From Gloeopeniophorella convolvens (taxonomy: Eukaryota; Basidiomycota; Agaricomycetes; Russulales), in NCBI GenBank assembly GCA_022496205.1, contig WTXD01000012.1, positions 310,001 through 374,000 of the forward strand: 64,000 bases of DNA. The letters are read 5' to 3'. The translations under genes were made by a program, and so were the position numbers. How positions within the stretch are numbered: the stretch's first letter is position 1; every line of letters starts with the position of its first letter. The notes under the pieces were generated by a model. It worked only from the letters and a program-made list of their open reading frames with translations, ran no database searches and was not told the DNA's origin. Shown in pieces: positions 10,790-22,939 of the stretch.

Positions 10790-13700
10790 ATGGCGCAGGA
10801 TGGCCGGCCCAATGCCGAGTCTGTGTCTGTGGGCTCAATTGGCCTGGCACCTACCACCCCTTCCGGAGAGGATCTGATGCCACCCTCCACGCCTAGCCAA
10901 TCGGACCAATCCCACCGCGGCTCTCTGGATGGTACAGGTGAACCGCGTCCACACAGCTTCCACTCCTCGACTCAGGAGCCACGTGCGCGCCCAACGTTGA
11001 CCACACGGCGCCGCATCTCCTCCCCGTACACCGAAACCAATCACCCTCGCGGACTATCCCGAACTACAACCTTCCAGCGTGTTGCGTCGGAGCTCCGGCG
11101 GCTGACGCACGCACCCGATGGTCAAGAGTGGTCGGTGTTCAGCGAGGTCATGGCGCATGAGGGGACGACGCCTTCCCGGGCATGGGGGTCCGAAGCGGGT
11201 AGCATTCCATCCCTATCGACTCGTTTAAACAGGACAACCTACCTTGACGGATCCCCAACACATTCGCCAGTCTCGGACCCCCACCTCGAGGAACACTTTC
11301 CGTCGCACGGCGATGAGTCCATGAGCGAATCGGGCTCGGACACAGGCCGATATGGAATCAACGAGAACTCGGACACGGAGCCTCCTCCAACCTCTCCTGC
11401 TGCTACTATCAAGCAAGCTCCCAGATATGTCTCAAAAACGCAGAGTCTCATGTCGAGACTTCCAACTTTACCGACGCTTTATCGCAACATTCTGAAGTGT
11501 AGCCTCGCATACTTCCTAGGATCACTTTTCACTTATTACGGCCCTCTTTCACGCTTCATCTCAGAATTGACGCAAGATGGCCCTGGAGAGAAGTATCCAT
11601 CCGCCACTGGCCACATGGTCGCAACAGTGTAGGCACCTTTTGGCTTTCTTTCGATGTTGTATCTGAGTCGCCAGGTAGTGCTGTGTACTACAACCCCGCT
11701 AAGACCTTGGGGGGTATGCTGGAGGCCGACATATATTGTCTTATGGGCCTTGGATTCGCGTCTGTCATATCCCTCGGGAGCATGTACACGTACTGGGCTC
11801 TCGAGCCACATCTAGGATGGGAGTGGCTCGCAGATATCCTTGCCCTGATGTGGATAGGCGTCGGGATGTCCCTCCTTGCGTGGTTCAAGCTCTGGATCGC
11901 TAAGCCAACCTTCAATCCAGGTCAGTCACGCCTACCCATAGTCCGGATTCACGTCTGATGGATTGGACAGCGGCAAGCATGGCGTCCATCATTCTCTTCG
12001 TCGTGTAAGAGCTGAGTTTCATTCGTCAGTGAATCGTATGCTCACGTTTTCTAGTGTCGTCAAAGAAGGCGGCGTCGAAACCTTGCTTCAGGTCGCCCTC
12101 ATCGTCGCCATTGGTGCTTGCCTCGCGAACCTTGTTTGCTTCATCTTCTGGCCACAGTCCGCGACAAAGAATCTACAAGCGAACATGGTTAAAACCCTCG
12201 ACTCTTACTCCACATTGCTATCAATGCTTACAAGTACCTTCTTGCTGGAGGACTCGTATTACCAGCCCTCGCAGGAAAAAATATCCAAGGCCATCTCAGA
12301 TCACCAAGCTACCTTCGTAGGTCTGAAGAAAAATTTGGCCGAGGCGCGGAGCGAATGGCTATGTGGTGGTCCCTCTGGACGTTCGACGAAGCGAGAGGGA
12401 GACCCATACGAAGATGCAGTAGACAGTCTTACCCGCCTCGCTCAGCACCTCAACGGTCTGCGCAGTGGGACAAGCCTGCAGTACGACCTCGCGAGGGCAC
12501 ATCAAAAAGGAAGATTTGCATCTCGCAACGGCGAGTCGCACCGTTTCCGGGGTGCGGCCCTTTCTGACCCACATTTTACCTCATGTGACAGAGCATGCGA
12601 AGGGCAAGGGCGCTGCGCAAGGTCCGGAGGATACTGAAGAAGATATCATGCTCCGCGCTGCCGCAGCTATGTTTGGTGATCTTGTTGAAGAGCTTGGCTC
12701 CCCCTTGAGGGCTCTTTCGGTTCGTCTGGGTTCTTCTCTTCATCAGTAAGGACGTCATGCTCATACTCTTCTTCGGTCCCTATTCGTGAAGTCCACCTGC
12801 ACAAGGGCAATCAGACGGCTTCGCGAGGCGTTCTCCGAACAACAGGCTTCGTCAGACCCTGACTTTGTTCTCGATGAGTTCATAGGGCTTGCCGATGGGA
12901 TCCAAAGGGCATTGCACGAGTTCGATAGCACATCAAACCACGCCCTGCTGCGGCTATACAATCGCAGCGATGTTTCTGGGGTCACCTCGAGGGCTTCCAT
13001 CACTTCGATTGAAGACAACAGCAACCCCGTTTTGTTTGGGAGCGATAACGAGCACGTGTTCTTGGTGTACTTGTACGTGGGTTGTCCATTTTCGTTGTCT
13101 CGGCTGATCCCCTGCCCAATTAGTTTTATCTTCACCCTGCAGGAGTTTGCACGGGAACTCATCTCGCTTACTGTCGCGATGAGTAGAATCTACGCCGCGG
13201 AGCGGCCCGAAGGCAGCCAAGGTAGGCTTTCGCGGATCTCCAGCACTGTACACAGTGCGTTGGGATGCCTTTTTCGCCGACGAAAAGCCCCGGATGTGCA
13301 AGAAAGGCAGGGTGGTGCGCCCTCTTCGAAATCGCGGAGAGGTCTGCACCGGAGAATATGTACGAGTTGCATCATTCAAGCGAGCACCGTGCATTGTTTG
13401 ATCGACGATGTTACAGCGGGATTGTTAGGAAAAGAAAAGTCGCGCATCGCCTTCTCGTTCCCCAAAGTCCGGCCACACGCACCGAACACCGTACAAACAC
13501 CATCCCACACCGGATTATCGTTCTGGCGGCGTTTTCAATTGTCGTTATGGGCATTCGGTGGGCGTCTACAAGATCACGATGTCAAGTACGGGGTCAAGAC
13601 AGGAATGGCAACTGCCATACTTGCGAGCCCCGCGTTCTTCGAATCGACGCGGCCGACTTTCATGGAATATCGCGGCGAATGGGCCCTGATCTCGGTGCGT

Positions 13701-15317
13701 CCAGCGTCGGCGAATTGAGCCCGCTTTACCACACTTGTCTCTAACTGCACCCGTCAGTTCTTTGTCGTCATGTCTCCAACAATTGGTGCAGTGCGTTGCA
13801 CCTATCAAAGCTATGACACGCCAATTCAATAGTAACCATACACAGACCAACTTTCTTAGCGTCCATCGTGTGCTCGGAACATTGTGCGCCCCGGCTTTGC
13901 ATGCTTCTCCGCTCCGCAGCTGAAGCTTCAAATTTCAGATTTGGCGCAACTACGGCGGCCAGTGCCTACACGTTATTTCAAGAGACCCCTGCCGTTCTGG
14001 CCGTGTTTGGGTTTTTCTTCTCAATGCCGTGTTTCTACTATATCGTTGCAAAACCACAATATGCCACGACCGGCCGGTTCGTTCTCCTGACGTACAACCT
14101 GACCTGTCTGTTCTGGTGAGCCTCCCGAACCGCCGCCGGTGGTTGGTTTCTGACCCGACTGACGCAATAAGCTACAACTCGAGACAAACCGAGATATCCG
14201 TTATTGATGTTGCAATCCACCGCTCCACAGCCGTGACCGTCGGCGTGGTTTGGGCTGGATTCGTCTCGCGGTTCTGGTGGCCTTCGGAAGCACGCAGAGA
14301 GCTTAGCAAGCAACTTGGAGAGTATGAGCATTCACAATTGATCTCCCTCGCACCGGAGCCGAGACTGATCGTCGACATATAGGTTCTGCCTAAATGTGGG
14401 GTGGCTATACACGCGCCTAGTCGCGTCTAATTCATACTCTCCTGAATACCGGATGGAGGTGGCGGACCCTGACAGTGACTCTCCCAATGAGGAGACGGCA
14501 CTTGTTCCGCGAAGGCTGAGCAACTCCATTGAAGAGTTCATGGCAATGTAGTGCCACCGTTACCAAAGTCAGGAGGCTTCTGATACTTCTCTCCATAGGG
14601 AACTTCATTTGCAAATCAAACTCATAGAACTCCAGGACTTACTAAAGCAGACACAACACGAGCCACGCCTAAAAGGGCCATTCCCCATCAAATTGTATCG
14701 CTCGATCCTAGCGAGCCTTCAGACGATTCTAGACAAACTCCACAGCATGCGTTGTGTAACAACACGCGAGGAGTGGTGCGTACCTTCTTGCGTAGCGTGC
14801 GCCGTTGGCATCAGCTCACTCCGTTCACAGGAATACGGTAAGGCTGTTCCTTGCGAAAGCCCCTCATCGTTGGCACTCACGGCTTGTGCAGTCTGTGCGC
14901 CGAGATTTTATCATCCCCGTCAACAAGGAGCGCCGTGAGATGGTGGGAAATATCATGTTATATTTCTCTACCCTAGGATCCGCATTCAGACTTAAGGCAC
15001 CTCTGCCGCCGTACCTGCCACCAGCAGAGAAGGCAAGACAACAATTGGTGCGTTGGTGATGTTTCGGCGCTCGACAGGAGGTTTACATGAGCCAGGTTGA
15101 GGCCATTCGAAAATTGGACGTTATTAAGAATCGCGAGATAAGAGGCTCGCGGCAACTTCTGTTCTTCGCCTACGCGCTCACGATGCAAGGCATCACGCGG
15201 GAGCTCGACTTTCTGGGACAGACATCACAAAATGCATTCGGTGTCATTGGCCAGAGCACGGAAGCGTTTGAAGCGATGTTCCGGGAGGACTTTCCCGATG
15301 GTGTTGTCCCCGTCTGA
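10790..15317 (+). CDS. ArAE_2 / BRE4-like multispanning membrane protein (putative ER transporter)
   Basis: Large fungal membrane protein of the family with a 6-helix N-terminal domain (ArAE_2_N) and a C-terminal DUF2421/ArAE_2 region, distantly related to bacterial fusaric-acid efflux pumps and yeast Bre4. The first about 220 residues are Ser/Thr/Pro-rich and probably cytosolic. Membrane segments follow: ILKCSLAYFLGSLFTYYGPL, VYYNPAKTLGGMLEADIYCL, LADILALMWIGVGMSLLAWF and LIVAIGACLANLVCFIFWPQ. The linker after SATKNLQANMVKTLDSYSTL is helical. A second membrane block includes GVKTGMATAILASPAF, WALIS and TVGVVWAGFVSRFWWPSEAR. It ends at REDFPDGVVPV. About a dozen short introns are needed; coordinates of each are not certain. 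Substrate is unknown. Length (about 1,100 residues) fits the family. Confidence 0.82.
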
Positions 15318-15567
15318 CGTCTCATATACTACAGAGCGCCCTGCGCGCGTTTCTTGAGTGACCACACTTGCAGTCTACTAGAAATCGTCAGAATAGCGCC
15401 CGTTTATGTATATAGAGTCTGATTATGTCATCGCATTTGCTATGTGCGCTGCGCTCTCCGGCGAGCCCGGAGTCGTGATTCCGACCATTACACTCAGCTC
15501 GCAAGTTTCGTGCTGGACTCGCTTGAGTTACTGTAGCAACTCAGATTTCTGACATCTACGTCGCCGT

Positions 15568-17714
15568 ATGCCTGGTAGTCCGGCCGATCAGGAGCGTGAA
15601 GCCACTGACTTGCTTCGCCGTGCGGAGCAAAGTTCGCCGGACACGAACCCTGTGGTAGGCCTCTGTCTGACTGTATGCGTTTGCTGGCTGACGCTCACCA
15701 CCGGTCACACAGAGAAGAGATGGACTGAGGCACGCAATTGGATTGTCTCATTCGCCACATGCGTCCCTCAAACATCTGGCGGCGAGGAACATTGCCAAAT
15801 TTTTCAAAGCGTTCCCTGATCTCGAGGAGGATGCCATTAACGCCATCTATGACCTATGCGAAGACCAGGACTCTAGCGTGCGCAGAAAATATACCGGGGA
15901 GCTGGTTCCTGTTGCTGACGTCCGTTACTCAGATCCGTATCGAGGGGTACCAAGCCGTCGTGCAGATGTCGAAGGAGCAGCCTAAGTGGGTGAAGAGGAA
16001 TGTGGATGTCTTGGTTCAGTTGTTGCAGAGCGGTACGCCATCTGACTTCTTACTCCCCTGATGGGGCGCAACTCAGCCATGTTCCAGACGAACCAGAAGA
16101 AGTCGCCGTTGTGAAGACGGCCCTCATCGAACACCTCGAGCTGGACTCTAGGGTCACGCTGAACGTCCTCTGTGATCAGATCGTACCGCCAGATGAACCC
16201 ATGGAAGACGAAGACAGGGTCATTCGAGATCGGCTACGGGCGCTTGTTGTGGCGTTCCTCGCTGGAGAGGCGAAAAAACCTCTCCTAGATAGATTGCATA
16301 GCCAAGATGGGGCAAAACAGGAACATGCTCTGATAAATGTCCTTTTCAAGGTAGCCCCATTAAACTTTGCTTTCGTTTGCATTGACAACCCATGTCGCAC
16401 ACTGCACAGGCAATCTCTAAATTTGGGAAATCGGACGCTACAAGAATCACGAAGGATATCCTTGTCTCTCTTCCTTCGTTTAATGGCCGGTCCACTCGCC
16501 GTGGAAACGATCTCCTACGACTTTTGCTTGAGCAGGCTTCCGCTTCGCTGAAGGACGACCTTGCACCTGGACGAACGTCAGTGAAACTGGAGCGCACTCA
16601 CGACTATCTTGAACTGTCCAACTTCCTTTGTTGCGAGAAATCCGTCTCCGACCCTATTCAGCTCTTGCGTTTCTACTGCACGTCGAGTCTTATGGGGAAA
16701 TTGACACTGCAGAGGCTGTCTACCGGTTCTCGTCTATTCTTCCTCGTTCAGCTTGCCGATGCTCTTGCTGCTTGCGATCGGCGTGAAAGCCTAGAACCTG
16801 ACGAGCTGGACTCGATGCGGAAACAGGTTGTGGATGCATTGAGTGTCCTTCTTCCGGTGCGTGCATCGATGCTGTTGTTAATCGCGGGTAGTCATTGCAG
16901 CTAGTTTTTTGTCCAAATCGATCCCTCAGACGTTCGAGCTTGGAGGTCATGCGAGATTCTCCTACGAGCTTGCCAACAGGTGGGTGGGTTATGTTCTCAT
17001 TAGAAAGTTGACGAACACGCTTTTGTCGTTACCAGAGAAAAGAACAGGACAACTGGAGCGTCCCGGGGCCGTTACAACCAGTTTTGGTGGACATCTCGCG
17101 TCTGGCTGCCGAACAACAAAATCCAGACCTGGAGCAAGTCGAAGAACTTAGCAGGGTTTGCCCAGACTATCACTTGTTCTTGCCTCTTCCAACAGTATCC
17201 TCCTTTCTTTTACCAGTCATTAATTCACCATGGGCTTCTTCATCCGCTTCCTGCAAAACCACCACCCCAACGAGAAGCCAGCGCACCTGCCGACCCTTCT
17301 GTCAGCAAACGCAAAGCCGAAGATGAGCTACGCGCTCCACAAGATCGGCATCGAACCCTCTCTATCCGAGGTCAACATGCTCGCCAGCAACAGTCGAAGG
17401 GACAGCCCCGCCAACATTCTGAGGGTCGGGGCACGCCTCCCTCTGTCACAGCAGAGACCAACCTCCAGCAGTCCTTGAAACGCCTGAGAACAGACGAGGA
17501 GAAGCCTTCGCTGCTGATGCGCATGGGCCCACCACTACAACGCCAGCCAACAGGCCGCGGTCGACACCGGTCAAAGTCAGGTTCTCCGCCGGCCCAGCAG
17601 CGCCCAGACCCATCGAAGCCTGCGGGGGCTCCATCGCCGACACTCGGGATCAGTATCAAAGGGGCAGCGCGGGCCAATTCTTTGCTAGAAAGAATACAAG
17701 GAGATGGCTCGTAG
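15568..17714 (+). CDS. API5: API5 family (apoptosis inhibitor 5) helical-repeat protein
   Basis: Homolog of the HEAT/ARM-repeat nuclear protein API5/AAC-11. Diagnostic stretches are SLKHLAARNIAKFFKAFPDL, EEDAINAIYDLCEDQDSSVR, WVKRNVDVLVQLLQS, EVAVVKTALIEHLELDSRVT and RDRLRALVVAFLAGEAKKPL. After the repeats comes a low-complexity, basic C-terminus (LKRLRTDEEKPSLL, Arg/Ser/Pro-rich) that ends ANSLLERIQGDGS, resembling the nuclear tail of other family members. The start MPGSPADQEREATDLLRRAE is the first ATG in a suitable frame and is followed by an intron whose acceptor restores RDGLRHAIGLSHS. Several short introns interrupt the gene. In animals the family represses cell death; the role in fungi is not established. 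Confidence 0.83.
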
Positions 17715-18138
17715 GACGATGGCAATCTACAGGATCCGTGATACGGAGCGCGGGTACTAGAAAGTAGCCATAATATCAACTCTCGCTTGCGCTCATTGTG
17801 TCTTCGTGCACATGGTGTTGACCTTCCATTCAGCCGTGAGTGCAATGCAGAAAAAGTTGAATGAATGTGCCATGTGGATCCCATCTGCGCCTGTGCTGGC
17901 GCTCGTTGCATGCAGTGTGATCGTTGACGTTGAACGTTGACTGCCGCCGACGACGGTCGGTGCGTCGAACCGACGTTGCGTAATCCAAAGCGTAATCGGC
18001 GCGTCCCGATACGCGCTCTTCAGCGCTCTTCGAGCGAGTCCCCGGCGTCGCGAGGCGCGCGGCATTTACGAGGCACATGGCGACTGGTGATGGCTGTCCT
18101 GCACCGCTTCACCACACTTAGCAAGTCGTACGACGACC
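17715..18138. other. Intergenic region API5/DOMON-cytochrome b561
   Basis: Co-oriented genes. No RNA gene, TATA element or coding motif was recognised here. Confidence 0.35.
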
Positions 18139-19913
18139 ATGATTTTTCTAACGGGCTGTCTTCTCGCCCTGGCCATTGGCTGTCAGGCAGGTGCATGTGA
18201 ATCGCGATCGGTGAGCACACAAACTCCCCGTAAGGCTGTTTTGCGGGGCGCTCATCGAAGTTTGTGCTTGGTTTGCGCCGTCGTAGACCCCCGTGCAGGC
18301 AAGACAAACCCCATCGAGCTATGCTAGCGACGCATTCTGCAACTCCGTGCGTGTGTTTCGTTCAATGAGAGGTGGAGGGTTGATGACCTGTCGCAGGTGC
18401 TGTGCATCGAGTGTGTTGTGGAAGGGGACATGGCACGATGTACGTGAACACGTCAAGCTTGCTGTAGTGTGCACAACTGAACGTTATACCTCCGTGGCAG
18501 ATGTCTTACGCAGTACTGGCGAGGAAGAGTTGGGCTGGATGGCCGTGTGCGTCTTCCCTCTCTCCACCACGCGTCAATACTGATGCTCGAACGTGTGTGT
18601 GTAGAGGGTTCGGGCGCTTCATGGGCGACAGCCCGATGGTGGTTATGTGGCCATCGCGCGGCGCGGATGGGGAGTACAACTCCGTGACGCTGTCCCAGCG
18701 CAGCGCACCGTACGAGACCATGCCCAAGGTCGACCCAGCTCCGCCATTCAAGGCCACACTCTCGGTTGCGGACACGTTGGTGAGCAGCGTGCCTGTGCGC
18801 CTCGCATCTCTTACACGGCGCTGTAGGTCAGCGGGGACCAGCCACAGATAGCGTTCACTCGACCGGTGAGTAGCATGCGATCATTGTCTACTCCAGTGCA
18901 CTGAAACCCCGGTACAGGCCTCTCCGGATGGGGTGCAGAATATCATCTGGGCGTTCAGCCGCACGCCTCCGGAGTCAGATAGCGAGGATTCACCCATTTC
19001 CATCCATCACCGGTACGGGCGAGCTACGCTGAACCTCACACGCATCTTTCCTGTCTCCGATACTCCCGTGGCACCTGAGAGCGCTGAAGGCTCGGATTCC
19101 GAGCAGCCAGGTGACGATATGGTGGCAGGCGAAGAAGATGACTGCCCACCGGAATCTGAGGCAGACGCGGCGCTCTCCGAAGATATGGCAGAAGACCGCG
19201 AAGCGAGGCATCGTGGCGGTTTCGCTGCTATACTACATGCTACCCTGTGCATAGCGGGCTTCCTATTTGTGATCCCCTCTGGCGCGCTCGTAGTGCGATA
19301 CGCAAAGGCAACAGGGAATGATGTTGCACTTGAGTTGCACCGGCTGGTACAACTCGGCGTCGGTCAGTGTTCCTGGCTCCTTATTGTCAGACCCTTCTTA
19401 CATGCACCTCCGCACACAGCTGGCTTGTTTATCGCGGGTGGCATGTTTGCCTACCTCTTCATGGGCAGTAATGACTCTGATGCAGCACACCAGGTGACAA
19501 CACCTCTCATCGTCACTTGTCTGTGTCTCTGACCATCTTCATGTAGTGGTGGGGTTGCGGCGCAATTGTACTGTATGGCGTGTCGTGCGCGGTGGGTATC
19601 TGGGTAGGCCGGATACCAGCAAGCAACCGCACGCGCAAGCATACTTTGCTGCTTGCAGGCCTGGGAGCGTGGATTGTCATCCTTGCCTACTATGATACCT
19701 GGCTTGGCTTGGCTGCAGCAGGCGCCAGCTCGTTATGGTGGTGGGCTCTGCTCATAGTATGTGTTTTCTCGACTTCGACGCAGCGAGCACTGTAGCTGAG
19801 ATATGCTTCAGACCGTTCCACCGTTGTACATCCTCGGCGCCGTAATGGTGCACCGCCAGACTGTGCAGACCGGAAAGGGTGACTATGTCGCATTGGATAC
19901 GCGACCGTTGTAG
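18139..19913 (+). CDS. DOMON domain plus cytochrome b561 membrane protein
   Basis: Secreted/membrane redox protein of the cellobiose-dehydrogenase-like haem-domain type. It opens with a signal sequence (MIFLTGCLLALAIGCQAGAC). An extracellular DOMON domain follows (GFGRFMGDSPMVVMWPS, NSVTLSQRSAPYETMPKVDP, GVQNIIWAFSRTPPES). An acidic linker (SDSEQPGDDMVAGEEDDCPP) leads to the membrane part: ILHATLCIAGFLFVIPSGAL with the first haem-type His, then ALELHRLVQLGVG, and later helices TLLLAGLGAWIVILAYYDTW and SSLWWWALLIV. The predicted end is MVHRQTVQTGKGDYVALDTR at a TAG at 19911-19913. Several short introns are present. Family members move electrons across membranes or bind haem during lignocellulose decay; the donor here is unknown. 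Confidence 0.78.
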
Positions 19914-20241
19914 CGCGAGGTGGTGGTGAGCAGGCGACTGTTGAGTATGAGCATACATTGCAGCCTAGGGAAGCATATGTATGTCTATATATTTCGATGA
20001 TTAATGGTCTATTGGTTTCGTACGGCGACTCACATCCGCCACTAGCTTTAGGGTACGTCTCTCGCTATCATCGGTGCCGTTAAGAGCCTAGCATCGGTCG
20101 CCAGCCCAGCCTTCTGGCGGTTCCGCGACGGATAGTGCCCAGTCATCCGCTTGCAAGTTCTCCCATGACGTCAGCGGCGTCCACTCAGGCAGCGGCAGAG
20201 ATGCCGTCTATATCCCCGCATCTCTCACACGTACCAATACC
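19914..20241. other. Intergenic region
   Basis: Short gap between co-oriented genes. Nothing beyond ordinary promoter or 3' sequence was recognised. Confidence 0.35.
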
Positions 20242-20911
20242 ATGCCCGTCGAGCTCAAAGGGAGCTGCCACTGCGGCGCCGTTGCCTTTACTGTGCAGTC
20301 GAGCACACCAGTGCCATACCAGCTCTGCATGTGCTCGATCTGCCGCAAAGTCGGCGGAGTCGGAGGCTCGATCAATCTCGGCGCGCACGCACACACGCTC
20401 CAGATCACCAAGGGGAAGGCCGATATCTCGTGCGACCGCTGCATCCTCTCGCTGCACTTGGTGTTGTCTAAATGACTGGCTCGCAGGATATACAAGGCCG
20501 TGCTGAACCGCGATACGCCGCAGGAGAAGCGCGCGTCGTCAGAGCGACACTTCTGCTCTAAGTGCTCGGCGATGCTTTGGCTGTGGGATGAAACGTGGTA
20601 CGTGCCTGACAAGTGGATCGTATCGTGCGCGAAGACCTGACGCGAGTACGATCAGGCCTGAATTGCTGCATCCTTTCGCGTCTGCCATTGACGAGCCGGA
20701 ACTGAAGCCACCGGAAGAGATGGTGCGTAGTAACTACGTCCCTTGCTAAACTTCATGCTTGACGTAGAGCTTGTTGTTATAGACCGTGCTTATGACGGGG
20801 TCGGCGCCAGCGTACGTGCGTCTGCCCGAGGGCAACAAGAAGACTTACAAGGCATACCCAACGGCTTCGCTCGAGGAATGGCACAAGAAACACAACGAGT
20901 GGGTTGAGTGA
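20242..20911 (+). CDS. GFA/CENP-V zinc-binding domain protein
   Basis: Small zinc protein of the glutathione-dependent formaldehyde-activating enzyme (GFA/CENP-V) fold. It starts MPVELKGSCHCGAVAF, with the CxC ligand pair, then CMCSICRKVGG with the CxxC pair. After an intron the second half reads IYKAVLNRDTPQEKRASSER and HFCSKCSAMLWLWDE, supplying the last CxxC pair. A later exon ends LPEGNKKTYKAYPTASLEEW and stops at 20909-20911. These C-terminal features match many agaricomycete homologs, which are usually annotated only by domain. It may bind a thiol adduct, but the substrate cannot be predicted. Confidence 0.85.
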
Positions 20912-21060
20912 GTGAGGTAGTTGAAATAGAGGTGCTTGTATGATTATATGGTGCTGCGTGTGTGGAAAGAGGGCTCTTATGGTCTAGAAACTGCTCGCCG
21001 GGGTCGACATATCGGGATACAATCAGGCTTATGTTCACTTAGGCCGAGCCAACAGGGCTA

Positions 21061-21154
21061 GGTAGCGTGGCCGAGTGGTCTAAGGCGCTGGATTTAAGTT
21101 ACTGCTTGATTCCCAGTGGGGCAACCCGCGCGAGTTCGAACCTCGCCGCTACCA
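21061..21154 (+). tRNA. tRNA-Leu(UAA) with a 12-nt intron
   Basis: Acceptor stem GGTAGCG pairs with CGCTACC at 21147-21153, followed by discriminator A. The D arm is GCC...GGC and the T arm is GCGAGTTCGAACCTCGC. A long class-II variable arm (TGGGGCAACCCGC) fits leucine. The anticodon loop reads TTTAAG, giving anticodon TAA, and is followed by a short insert (about TTACTGCTTGAT) after position 37, the usual nuclear intron site. The mature length would be about 82 nt. Base 31-39 would be an A-C mismatch. A run of six T at 21166-21171 is a good Pol III terminator. Confidence 0.9.
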
Positions 21155-21327
21155 TTGCATCCATTTTTTGTCCCACTACCCATTCCCCACTTGTTCTGGG
21201 GATTGCGTCATATGGCAGTTCGAGTCATTCAGTACGCGGAGACCTTCGTTAGGAGGCAGAGCAGAGCAACTGTCTCCAATCTCCACTGTACACATCGTTC
21301 CTGCCGGGAAAATACACGTCGTTGCAG

Positions 21328-22625
21328 ATGGCGAACATTCGGAAACTCTTTCCGTCAGGGCGGTTTGTCCTGATCGATGGTGGCCTGGTGCCTACACACA
21401 CCCTCTGATCTAATATAGTACACAAACTGACCATGGTGTGACTTGACAGGGGTCGACGCTCGAAGATGTGTTCCATGTCAACACAACTTCTTCGCTTTGG
21501 TCCTCTGTGGCTCTTGCAAAAGACCCTGAATCCGTGATACAGGCGCACCTCATCTTTTTACGCGCAGGGGCACGGCTCATAGAGACAGCATCGTGAGCAA
21601 CCCTGTTCGGGTTCTCTTAGGCACACCCACTATCTACTTTCTGCCGTAGGTACCAGGGTGCATTTAGCACATACGCCAAGGCAGGTTACTCTGAAGAGGA
21701 CGCCGAGCGGCTGATGCGCTCATCCGTCGCGCTCGCCGATGAAGCACGCCGCCGCTATGTTGCGGAATCAGGCGTCCCCGCCGACAGCATCAAGGTTGCT
21801 CTTTCGCTCGCGGGATACGGCGCAACGCTGTCCTTGCCGCACGAGTTTGACGGCTTCTACCCCCCGCCGTATGGCCCACAGGCGTACGCACCACCACCCG
21901 CGACAACGCGCACTGCATTCGCGCCGGACGAGCACGAAGCGGCCGCAGGCGCCGAGGACGCGCTCGCGGCGTTCCACCTTGAGCGTCTGCGGGTGTTCGC
22001 AGACGACGCGCCGACGTGGCGCGCGATCGACGCGCTCGCGTTCGAGACGGTCCCGCTCGCGCGCGAAGTGCGCGCGCTGCGCCGTGCAGTCGCCACGCTC
22101 GAGGGCGAACTCGCACCCGCCGACCGCAAGCCGTGGTGGGTGACGGTCGTCTGGCCGGAAGGTCGCTTCCCCGAGGAGAGCACGCCGGGCGGTGCACGCC
22201 TCGGCGCAGCGGAGGTTCTCGCTGCGTACTTTGATGATGTGATACCTGGAGCAGGGATTCAAGGCGCGCGGTATGCGGTGCCGGACGCGTTTGGGATCAA
22301 TTGCACGGCCCCGGCGCACGTTGCGAGCGCCGTCGCGGAGGCGAGCGAAGCACTTGCCGTGCGAGGCGTCGGTAGCGGTGTCGGTGGCGGACAGCCGTGG
22401 CTCGTACTCAAGCCAAACGGTGGACAGACTTATGACATGAGCAGCCGCAAATGGGGCTGGCACGATGGGCAGAAGCAGACACAGGGAGACGAATTTGCCA
22501 ACGAGCTCGGTGCTATTGTGCACCGGGCGGCTGAAAAGAACGTCTGGGGTGGCATTCTGGTAGGAGGGTGCTGTAAGACGGGGGATGAGGAGTTGCGTGC
22601 ATTGTCGAAAGTATTGGGTGTGTAA
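21328..22625 (+). CDS. Homocysteine S-methyltransferase family protein
   Basis: Zinc-dependent enzyme predicted to transfer a methyl group, probably from S-methylmethionine or S-adenosylmethionine, to homocysteine to make methionine in the cytosol. The N-terminal barrel strand FVLIDGGL is followed after an intron by a TLEDVFHV region, then HLIFLRAGARLIETA and SYQGAFSTYAKAGYSEEDAE. The three zinc cysteines are visible as DAFGINC (first) and the C-terminal GILVGGCCKTGDEEL pair. The second substrate loop appears as FETVPL. The start MANIRKLFPSGRFVLIDGGL is at 21328. Exons are joined by short introns. The large minus-strand open frame over the same bases is a GC-rich shadow. It lies between the tRNA gene and RPS0. 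Confidence 0.88.
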
Positions 22626-22939
22626 CCAGCTCTGTGAGCCTCTGTGTAGCTCTACATTCTGTAAACGATGTGTGTGGGAACTTTCTGCGGGAGATGCCGG
22701 TCGGACTGTGAGGTCGACGACGAGCAAACTCTAGTGATCAACGCCCGCAGGACCCGGACAAAAAGCTATCGGACGTCGTCAACACAGGCGTTCAGCCCCA
22801 AAACACATCCACGGTGCGTTTATATGCTGTACTGTTGGCCTGTCGCGAAAGAACGGATCCGAACGACCCAGTTTTGGCGGTGGATGCATTGGTGGAGCGT
22901 CGGGTGTGCTGATGCTTGCATATGCACGACAGACCCAGC
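22626..22939. promoter_or_regulatory. RPS0 upstream region
   Basis: 314 bp between the methyltransferase stop and the RPS0 start. It presumably holds the ribosomal-protein promoter and leader. No TATA box is apparent, and I do not recognise a specific ribosomal-protein element. Confidence 0.35.

Noticed and set aside
21768..22727. 319-codon minus-strand open frame
   Set aside because: Antisense shadow of the homocysteine S-methyltransferase, whose plus-strand protein has clear zinc-site motifs.
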